In this document: positions 6,625-11,619 of the stretch, piece by piece | Position numbering within the stretch: the stretch's first letter is position 1 | Layout: every line of letters begins with the position of its first letter | Assembly: GCA_019509685.1 (NCBI GenBank) | Contig: JAEKLU010000230.1 | Location: 1 to 11,619, forward strand | Direction of reading: 5' to 3' | DNA from: Mesorhizobium sp. | GTDB lineage: Bacteria; Pseudomonadota; Alphaproteobacteria; Rhizobiales; Rhizobiaceae | Length of the DNA stretch: 11,619 nt | Notes under the pieces: model-generated | What the model saw: only the letters and a program-made list of their open reading frames with translations | What the model was told of the DNA's origin: nothing | Databases searched by the model: none | Made by a program: the position numbers and the translations under genes

Positions 6625-6639
6625 ATTTGCATGACAAAT
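6625..6639. promoter_or_regulatory. Candidate LysR-type box (dyad ATTTG-N5-CAAAT)
   Basis: ATTTGCATGACAAAT has 5-bp inverted arms and contains the T-N11-A pattern of LysR-type binding sites. It is centred about 78 bp upstream of the inferred transcription start, close to where LysR activators usually bind. Short AT-rich dyads occur by chance, so this is tentative. Confidence 0.3.
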
Positions 6640-6700
6640 GGCCAGGCAGGGCTGATGGCCTCAAGCGAACCCTCCAATCAGGAAAGCGCTGCCTGCTCAG

Positions 6701-7939
6701 TTACTTGATTGCGGCGACAAGGCTTGCATCGGGAAAGCAGGTGGCGGGTTTGCCGTTCTTGGCCTGCCACACGCCGATCGAGCGGCGCGTCTTGAAGCCG
6801 GGCAGCCCGTCGGCGCTGCCGACATCATAGCCCTTGGCCTCCAGCGCCCTCTGCAGCGCGGCGATATCGGATCGGTGGAGGTCACCGACCGGGCCCCAAC
6901 TGCCAGAGAAGGTGTAATCGCCCTTGGCGATGCGGTCGGCGGCATGGCCGATGAACAGGCCGTAGAGGTCGCTGTTGTTGTATTCTTTGATCACATAGAA
7001 GTTCGGCGTGACGAGGAAAGCCGGACCACTGCGTCCAGCCGGCATCAGCAAAGAGCTTTGCGCCTTCATCTCGCTTGCCTGAAACGCCTTGTTGTCGGCG
7101 CGCCGGATGCCCATGGCCACCCAATCCGAGATCTTCTTGCCCTGGTCAGGGCCTTCGAGCGCGCAGGAAACGCTTGCCGGCACGGTCACCTCGACGCCCC
7201 ATCCCCGGCCTTTCACCCAGCCATAGTGGACGAAGTAGTTGGCGATCGAGGCGAGCACATCGGGCGTCGAGTTCCAGATGTCGGGCTTTCCGTCGCCGTC
7301 GAAATCGACGGCATGCTTGAGGAAGGATGTCGGCATGAATTGCGGCTGGCCGAGCGCGCCGGCCCAGGACGATTTCATGGCATTGACCGGCGCCAACCCG
7401 CGCTCGACGATGTCGAGCGCCGCCAGCAACTCGGTGCGGAAGAAATCCTTCTTGGTCGACATGAACGCCTTGGTGCCAAGCACCTCGAAAGCGTCGTAAG
7501 GCATCTTGGCGGCGCCGAAGCCGGTCTCGCGGCCCCAGATCGCCAGCACGATCTCGCCCGGCACGCCGTAGCGTTTCTCGATCAGCCCGAGAACCCTGGA
7601 ATTCGCGCTCTCGCGCGTGCGCCCGCCTGACGTGACGGCGCGGACGATTTTTTCGGCGAAATAGTTGGCGGGCGGGCCGAACTCGGCCTGGTGCTGCTTT
7701 TCAGGTGTGGTCGGGGTCTCACCGGGCATGACGAGGTCGGGCAGTTTCAGGTTCGGCTTCACGCCGAGAAAGGCCTCGTCAAAGGTCTTCTTGGAGATGC
7801 CCTTGGCTTTGGCTTCCGGCCAGAGGTCGGTCTGCAGCCAGGCGCGGAACTGGTCGTCGATGGGGGCGGCGTGGGTGGGGAGGGCGAAAAGCGTTGCCAG
7901 GAAAAATGCGAGCAGACTTAGGCCGCGTAATGCCGTCAT
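6701..7939 (-). CDS. Lytic murein transglycosylase, MltB-type, with C-terminal peptidoglycan-binding domain
   Basis: This 412-residue exported enzyme cleaves the MurNAc-GlcNAc bond of peptidoglycan, forming 1,6-anhydro-MurNAc ends. Residues 1-24 are a signal peptide (MTALRGLSLLAFFLATLFAL, then PTHA with cleavage before A25) without a lipobox cysteine. The SLT_2 catalytic domain covers about 27-330. The catalytic Glu is E138 in IWGRETGFG, and GALGQPQFMPTSFLKHAVDF (194-213) and DGDGKPDIW are family signatures. A peptidoglycan-binding type 1 domain lies at about 354-408 (LQRALEAKGYDVG, DGLPGFKTRRSIGVWQ). I preferred ATG 7939 over a TTG two codons earlier because GGGGGGA sits seven bases before the ATG. 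It follows recR by 17 bp and is probably co-transcribed with it. The lack of a lipobox sets it apart from enterobacterial MltB. Confidence 0.93.
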   Translation of the reverse strand: MTALRGLSLLAFFLATLFALPTHAAPIDDQFRAWLQTDLWPEAKAKGISKKTFDEAFLGVKPNLKLPDLVMPGETPTTPEKQHQAEFGPPANYFAEKIVRAVTSGGRTRESANSRVLGLIEKRYGVPGEIVLAIWGRETGFGAAKMPYDAFEVLGTKAFMSTKKDFFRTELLAALDIVERGLAPVNAMKSSWAGALGQPQFMPTSFLKHAVDFDGDGKPDIWNSTPDVLASIANYFVHYGWVKGRGWGVEVTVPASVSCALEGPDQGKKISDWVAMGIRRADNKAFQASEMKAQSSLLMPAGRSGPAFLVTPNFYVIKEYNNSDLYGLFIGHAADRIAKGDYTFSGSWGPVGDLHRSDIAALQRALEAKGYDVGSADGLPGFKTRRSIGVWQAKNGKPATCFPDASLVAAIK

Positions 7940-7956
7940 TTCCAAGTCCCCCCGAT

Positions 7957-8562
7957 CTAGAACGCTGTCCTCGACTTGAGCGCAGCGGCCAGCGTGCCTT
8001 CATCGAGATAGTCCAGCTCGCCGCCGACCGGCACACCGTGGGCCAGCCTGGTCACCTTGATCTCGAACCCGGACAGCTGGTCGGTCAGATAATGCGCCGT
8101 CGTCTGCCCCTCGACCGTGGCGTTGACGGCCAGGATCACCTCCTTGACCTCGCCGCCGGCGACGCGATCGACCAGCGAGCGGATGTTGAGCTGATCAGGC
8201 CCGATGCCATCGAGCGGCGACAGCGTGCCGCCGAGCACATGGTAGCGCACATTCATGGCCGCCGCGCGCTCCAGCGCCCAGAGGTCGGAAACGTCCTCGA
8301 CCACGATCAGCGTGCCGGCGTCGCGGCGCGGATCGGTGCAAATCATGCAAGGGTCGGAGGTATCGACATTGCCGCAAGTCGAGCAGATGCGCACCGTGTC
8401 GACTGCTTCGGCCATGGCGGCGGCCAAAGGCGCGAGCAGTTGCTCCTTCTTCTTGATGAGATGCAGCGCCGCGCGCCGTGCCGACCGCGGCCCGAGCCCC
8501 GGCACCTTGGCCAGGAGCTGGATCAGGCGTTCGATTTCGGGACCGGCGATTCTTTTCGACAT
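7957..8562 (-). CDS. recR: Recombination mediator protein RecR
   Basis: This 201-residue protein works with RecF/RecO to load RecA on gapped single-stranded DNA. All family parts are present: the N-terminal helix-hairpin-helix ([20 protein letters not shown], 14-33), a four-cysteine zinc finger (C60, C63, C72, C75 in ICSTCGN and PCMICTD), the Toprim domain from about 82 ([15 protein letters not shown]), and the C-terminal Walker-B-like region near 165-185 ([20 protein letters not shown]). Length is exactly what is expected. ATG 8562 begins the conserved [14 protein letters not shown]; only a weak ribosome site (AGAG) precedes it. In most bacteria recR directly follows ybaB. Here a cell-wall hydrolase gene and a 101-bp gap with a strong hairpin lie between them, so recR may have its own promoter or depend on read-through. 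Confidence 0.97.
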   Translation of the reverse strand: MSKRIAGPEIERLIQLLAKVPGLGPRSARRAALHLIKKKEQLLAPLAAAMAEAVDTVRICSTCGNVDTSDPCMICTDPRRDAGTLIVVEDVSDLWALERAAAMNVRYHVLGGTLSPLDGIGPDQLNIRSLVDRVAGGEVKEVILAVNATVEGQTTAHYLTDQLSGFEIKVTRLAHGVPVGGELDYLDEGTLAAALKSRTAF

Positions 8563-8603
8563 CGCTCTGATCTAGGAGGTTTCCGTGCTGTTTGGAACAG
8601 CCG

Positions 8604-8651
8604 CAACGACACAAGGGCCGCCATGCTGCCATGGCAGGCCTTGCGTCGTTG
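8604..8651 (-). repeat. 48-nt hairpin between the hydrolase gene and recR
   Basis: Arms 8604-8616 and 8639-8651 pair over 13 positions; the single non-Watson-Crick position becomes a G-U pair in the leftward transcript. Inside, GCCATG (8620-8625) pairs with CATGGC (8630-8635) around CTGC. An alternative fold uses the perfect 12-bp palindrome CTGCCATGGCAG (8626-8637). A small stem CTGTT-TGG-AACAG follows at 8588-8600. There is no T-run after it on the minus strand, so it is more likely a processing, stability or attenuation element than a simple terminator. Confidence 0.6.
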
Positions 8652-8663
8652 AATGAGATTACC

Positions 8664-9659
8664 TCAGTTGGCTTCGAGCGGCCGGTCCTGGCTGACGATC
8701 ATCGCGCCGATGGCATCGGTGTTGTCAGGCGTCGACTGGAAGCCCATCGCCGCTTCCTGCGGCGCATTCGGCACCGACGTAATGTAGCGGGCGTTGACGG
8801 CGCCACCGAAACGCGAGGCGTCCGGCTCGGCCATCGGCTCCTGCATCGCGACCATGATCTGCTTCTGCGCGACACGGCCGGCCTTTTGCGACGGAGCCAC
8901 CGAAGCGGTCATGTAGGTCTGATCGGCGGGTACGGTTTTGATCTTCCTGGTCGACGATGCCGGCGTCACAGCAGCGGTCATATAGGTCTGCTTGGTCGGA
9001 TCGGGGCGCACGATCGTCTTCACCACCGGCTCGGCGGAGGCGACCATCACGGGCGCGGCTGGCGCCGGCTTCTGCGGCTGGTCCGCGTTCATGGCGACCA
9101 TCGGCTCATCGGGCAGCGGCTGCCAGTTGCGGCCACGCTTCTCATAGAAGGCGTTGCCGCCGGCCACCATCGTGTAGTGCATATTCTTGTAGGGGAAGCG
9201 CAGGCCGGCGGTATGGAAATACATGGTGTTCTTGAGCTTGCCCTTGCGCTCGCCGCGCAGCACCGCATCGGCCGCTTCCTCGACGTCCGGCAGCGCCCTC
9301 GAGTTCATCGGCCGCGTCAGCACGCCGGGCGCGAACTGGCCCTGCTCGCCGACGACCTCGCAGATGGTGCTGCCGTGCTGGCCCGAACGCAGCCGGTTCA
9401 TGACCACCGTGCCAACGGCGATCATGCCGTCACGGCTCGACCGGTTGGATTCGAAGAACATCGCCCTTTCCAGGCACTCCCTGTCCTTCAGCGAGTGGCT
9501 GGTGCGCGTGGTGAGGAAGCTCGGCGTGAGCGCGTCAGTCAGGCCCGACACCGACATGCCATGGGAAGAAGTCGTCTGGCTGCAACCGGCCAGGAGCAAG
9601 GGGGAAATGACGATGCCGACAAGCAGCAGCGGCGTCTTCCATCGCGTCGCGATCAACAA
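8664..9659 (-). CDS. Cell-wall hydrolase lipoprotein, SleB (Hydrolase_2) family
   Basis: This 331-residue protein is a predicted peptidoglycan hydrolase anchored in the membrane. The N-terminus is a lipoprotein signal with lipobox LLAGC (Cys26). The SleB domain covers about 61-175: CLERAMFFESNRSSRDGMIA has the putative catalytic Glu70, followed by AVGTVVMNRLRSG (81-93), ICEVVGEQGQFAPG (99-112) and TMYFHTAGLRFP. The last 155 residues are a Pro/Ala/Val-rich low-complexity tail with two copies of TYMTA-A/S-V (225-231 and 248-254) and a degenerate third (RYITSV, 291-296). No ATG fits before residue 35. TTG 9659 was taken as start, with ATGAGG five bases upstream. Adding one T to the T6 run there would instead join an ATG at 9670. 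SleB is named after spore germination, but rhizobial homologues act in vegetative wall turnover (inference). Confidence 0.85.
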   Translation of the reverse strand: MLIATRWKTPLLLVGIVISPLLLAGCSQTTSSHGMSVSGLTDALTPSFLTTRTSHSLKDRECLERAMFFESNRSSRDGMIAVGTVVMNRLRSGQHGSTICEVVGEQGQFAPGVLTRPMNSRALPDVEEAADAVLRGERKGKLKNTMYFHTAGLRFPYKNMHYTMVAGGNAFYEKRGRNWQPLPDEPMVAMNADQPQKPAPAAPVMVASAEPVVKTIVRPDPTKQTYMTAAVTPASSTRKIKTVPADQTYMTASVAPSQKAGRVAQKQIMVAMQEPMAEPDASRFGGAVNARYITSVPNAPQEAAMGFQSTPDNTDAIGAMIVSQDRPLEAN

Positions 9660-9873
9660 AAAAGCCTCATGTCCAGATGCCAGCCCGCCCCGAGATGTGG
9701 CAAGAATGAGACTCTTTCAGGCAAAAAGATGGCTAGAAGGTTAGCAACTTCTCGACATAGGTAAAACTTTATGAATGGAGCGATATGAGCGCGTGAGCAT
9801 CACCGGGGAATTGGTTAATAACGCCGTTCGCGCTCAATTTTCGTTCATAATCAATTAACTGGCACAAGCCGTC
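9660..9873 (-). promoter_or_regulatory. Upstream region of the cell-wall hydrolase gene, with CtrA-like site and GANTC
   Basis: This 214-bp gap between ybaB and the hydrolase gene is AT-richer than its surroundings and holds no open frame worth calling. On the minus strand TTAA-N7-TGAA (9844-9858) matches the CtrA consensus TTAA-N7-TTAA at seven of eight fixed bases. GAGTC (9710-9714) is a GANTC site of the kind methylated by CcrM. The Shine-Dalgarno-like ATGAGG lies at 9665-9670. A convincing sigma-70 promoter or a terminator for ybaB was not found. Confidence 0.35.
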
Positions 9874-10197
9874 TCAGAACGGCAATTTCATTCCAGGGGG
9901 AATCGGCAGGCCCGCGGTGAGCGCCTTGGTCTTCTCCTGCATGATGGCCTCGACCTTATTTTTGGCGTCATTGTGGGCAGCCAAAATGAGGTCCTCGAGA
10001 ATCTCGGCCTCGGCCGGCTTGATCAGCGACGGATCGATCTTCAGCGTCTTCATCTCGAACTTGCCGGTCAGCGTGATGCTGACCAGCCCTCCGCCCGACT
10101 GTCCGGTCGCTTCCAGCGTGGCGATCTCATCCTGCATGGCCTGGAACTTGGCCTGCATTTCCTTCGCCTTGCCCATCAGGCCGAGAAGATCTTTCAT
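9874..10197 (-). CDS. Nucleoid-associated protein, YbaB/EbfC family
   Basis: This 107-residue small basic/acidic protein belongs to the YbaB/EbfC family, whose dimers bind DNA and contribute to nucleoid organisation. It starts [20 protein letters not shown] and runs through a long helix (to about 30), then the [20 protein letters not shown] strands, then helix [20 protein letters not shown], and ends in the conserved [12 protein letters not shown] tail. Length is normal. ATG 10197 has AAAGGA about eight bases upstream. It follows dnaX after 63 bp, the standard gene order, and is almost surely in the same transcript. The usual third partner recR lies further on, beyond the inserted hydrolase gene. 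Confidence 0.96.
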   Translation of the reverse strand: MKDLLGLMGKAKEMQAKFQAMQDEIATLEATGQSGGGLVSITLTGKFEMKTLKIDPSLIKPAEAEILEDLILAAHNDAKNKVEAIMQEKTKALTAGLPIPPGMKLPF

Positions 10198-10260
10198 CCG
10201 TTTGGTCCTTTTGTTCTATTGGTCCGCGGGCATGACCCGAGCGAACCCTGTGTGCCAGGT

Positions 10261-11619
10261 CTAGATTTCATCATCGTCGGTGGCGGGCTCGACCGGCACT
10301 TCGGCCTCGGCCTCTTCCACATCCGGCACGTCCGGAATGCGCACATCGATGATCTTGGCGCCGGGAAAACGCGCCAGGATGGCGGCGACCGTGGGGTCGG
10401 CCTTGGCGTCGGAGAAGGCGTTCTCGCGCTTGGTCGATTCCATCTCGGCTAGCGTCTGGCCGCCCTCGTCCTTCGACAGCGACACCAGCCAGTTGCGACC
10501 GGTCCAGGCGCGCAGCTTGGAGGTCAGGTCGTTGAGCAGCATCTTCGGCGCATCGTCGGTCAAGGTGACGTCGATACGGCCGGGTTCGAAACGGACCGGC
10601 CGCACGCAGCGCTTCATCAGCACCTTGAAGGCCATGTCGCGATTGGCGTCGGCCAGCGCGACGATGTCGGCCAGCGATTTGACCGGCACGGCCGGCGTTT
10701 CGACAACGGGCTCCGGCGCCGGCACGAAGGCTACTGGCGCCGGCTGCGCCTCGACCAACCGCATGGTCTGCGCGCCGCCGTTGGCGGCGGGGACACGCGT
10801 CTGCGCCACGGCGCTGGCGCCGCCGCCGTTGCCGGGACTGGCCGGCGCGCCGTTCGGGCGCGACGCGCCACTCGACACAGGCCCCGCCCCGTCCAGCGAC
10901 TTCAGCGCCTCGTCCAGCGTCGGCAGGTCGGCGGCGTGCGCCAGTCGGATCAGCACCATCTCGCCGGCGCTGACCGGGCGGTTGGACGATTGCACCTCGG
11001 GAATGCCCTTCAACAGCATCTGCCAGGTCCGCGACAGCACGCGGACCGACAGCGTGTTGGCGAAATCAGCGCCGCGCCGACGCTCATCCTCGGAAAGCGT
11101 GGCGTCGTCGGCCGCCGAGGGCACGAAACGCAAGCGGGTGACCAGGTGGTTGAACTCGGCAAGGTCGGTGAGCACGGCCGCCGGGTCGGCGCCGGTATCG
11201 TATTGGGCGCGGAACTCGGCCAACGCCGCCGCCACGTCACCCTTCATGACATGTTCGAAGAGGTCGATGATGCGGGCGCGGTCGGCAAGCCCCAGCATGG
11301 CGCGCACGGCCTCGGCGCTGACCGTGCCGCTGCCATGGGCAATCGCCTGGTCAAGGATGGAAAGCGAATCGCGCGCCGAGCCTTCGGCGGCACGCGCAAT
11401 CATCGCCAGCGCCTCGTCGTCGACGGCAATGCCTTCCTTGCCGGCGATCGAGGACAGATGTCCAACCAGCGCGCCGGCATCGATGCGTCTCAGGTCGAAG
11501 CGCTGGCAGCGCGACAGGACCGTGATCGGCACTTTGCGGATTTCGGTGGTGGCGAAAATGAATTTGACGTGCGGCGGCGGCTCTTCCAGCGTCTTCAGCA
11601 GGCCGTTGAAGGCCTGGGT
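10261..11619 (-). CDS. dnaX: DNA polymerase III subunit gamma/tau, C-terminal 452 residues (5' end outside window)
   Basis: This is the clamp-loader ATPase that places the beta sliding clamp and links the polymerases of the replisome. The frame is open to the window edge, so Walker A and the zinc site are missing. The visible part begins TQAFNGLLKTLEEPPPHVKF and IFATTEIRKVPITVLSRCQRF, with the SRC motif that supplies the arginine finger. Domains II and III follow (TDLAEFNHLVTRLRF; LSRTWQMLLKGIPEVQ). A Pro/Ala/Gly-rich linker (about residues 255-320 of the fragment) leads to the alphaproteobacterial C-terminal domain (DANRDMAFKVLMKRCVRPVR) and an acidic tail ending ATDDDEI. I saw no A-rich slippery run that would give a short gamma form, so only tau may be made. 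A GTG at 11532 is an internal valine, not a start. Confidence 0.96.
   Translation of the reverse strand, partial: TQAFNGLLKTLEEPPPHVKFIFATTEIRKVPITVLSRCQRFDLRRIDAGALVGHLSSIAGKEGIAVDDEALAMIARAAEGSARDSLSILDQAIAHGSGTVSAEAVRAMLGLADRARIIDLFEHVMKGDVAAALAEFRAQYDTGADPAAVLTDLAEFNHLVTRLRFVPSAADDATLSEDERRRGADFANTLSVRVLSRTWQMLLKGIPEVQSSNRPVSAGEMVLIRLAHAADLPTLDEALKSLDGAGPVSSGASRPNGAPASPGNGGGASAVAQTRVPAANGGAQTMRLVEAQPAPVAFVPAPEPVVETPAVPVKSLADIVALADANRDMAFKVLMKRCVRPVRFEPGRIDVTLTDDAPKMLLNDLTSKLRAWTGRNWLVSLSKDEGGQTLAEMESTKRENAFSDAKADPTVAAILARFPGAKIIDVRIPDVPDVEEAEAEVPVEPATDDDEI

Larger units (their letters stand above)
6467..6700 (-). promoter_or_regulatory. Control region of the ABC transporter operon
   Basis: This 234-bp non-coding stretch separates the transglycosylase stop from the binding-protein start. 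Reading leftward it holds a dyad (6625-6639), a 16-bp interrupted palindrome (6574-6589) overlapping a candidate -35 TTGACC (6584-6589), and a 17-bp spacer to a weak -10 GACGTT (6561-6566). Two small leader hairpins (6536-6548 and 6498-6516) and the AGGGA ribosome site follow. The -35 fits sigma-70 well but the -10 fits poorly, which would suit a promoter that needs an activator. I see no convincing terminator for the transglycosylase gene here. Confidence 0.5.

Noticed and set aside
6640..6700. Rho-independent terminator after the transglycosylase gene
   Set aside because: Only 4-bp stems such as GGCC-GGCC or CAGG-CCTG are visible, and none is followed by a T-run on the minus strand.
10681..10900. 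Slippery site for a short gamma form of DnaX in the linker region
   Set aside because: The linker is GC-rich with no A-rich slippery run and no early stop in the shifted frame that I could tie to a stimulatory signal.

Overview
The window looks like chromosomal DNA of a GC-rich alphaproteobacterium of the Rhizobiales, most likely Mesorhizobium or a close relative. The reasons are the protein family mix, the pair of RIME1-like rhizobial palindromic repeats, the IS427-type element, and the ABC peptide-type transporter operon. The genus is an inference; no rRNA or species marker is present.

Left part (1-1232). The 3' end of a LysR-type regulator gene reads rightward into the window. It faces the 3' end of a leftward five-gene ABC transporter operon. 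Between these convergent genes lie two 103-bp copies of a palindromic repeat in inverted orientation. An 859-bp IS5-family (IS427-group) insertion sequence sits exactly between them, flanked by TA. Its transposase is encoded in two frames joined at an A4G6 slippery run. Removing the IS and one TA leaves an almost perfect inverted repeat of about 204 bp centred on the insertion site.

Middle part (1233-6700). This is a complete Dpp/Opp-type transporter on the minus strand. Transcription order is periplasmic binding protein (4829-6466), permease B (3743-4810), permease C (2826-3746), ATPase D (1976-2815) and ATPase F (1233-1979). Two of the junctions are 4-bp ATGA overlaps, so the genes are almost certainly co-transcribed and translationally coupled. 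The 234-bp region upstream holds a candidate promoter, a 16-bp interrupted palindrome over its -35 box, a second dyad further upstream and two small leader hairpins. The substrate cannot be read from the sequence.

Right part (6701-11619). This is a leftward housekeeping cluster: dnaX (5' end outside the window), ybaB/ebfC, a SleB-type cell-wall hydrolase lipoprotein, recR, and an MltB-type lytic transglycosylase. dnaX-ybaB-recR is the classical replication/recombination neighbourhood. Here it is split by one peptidoglycan hydrolase gene and followed by another. Unusual points are the TTG start of the hydrolase next to a T6 run, a 48-nt hairpin before recR, and a CtrA-like site plus a GANTC site upstream of the hydrolase.

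I found no CRISPR array, tRNA, rRNA, phage or defence system. I see no strong sign of a wholly new system. The best second-look items are the IS at the centre of the repeat pair and the control region of the transporter operon.
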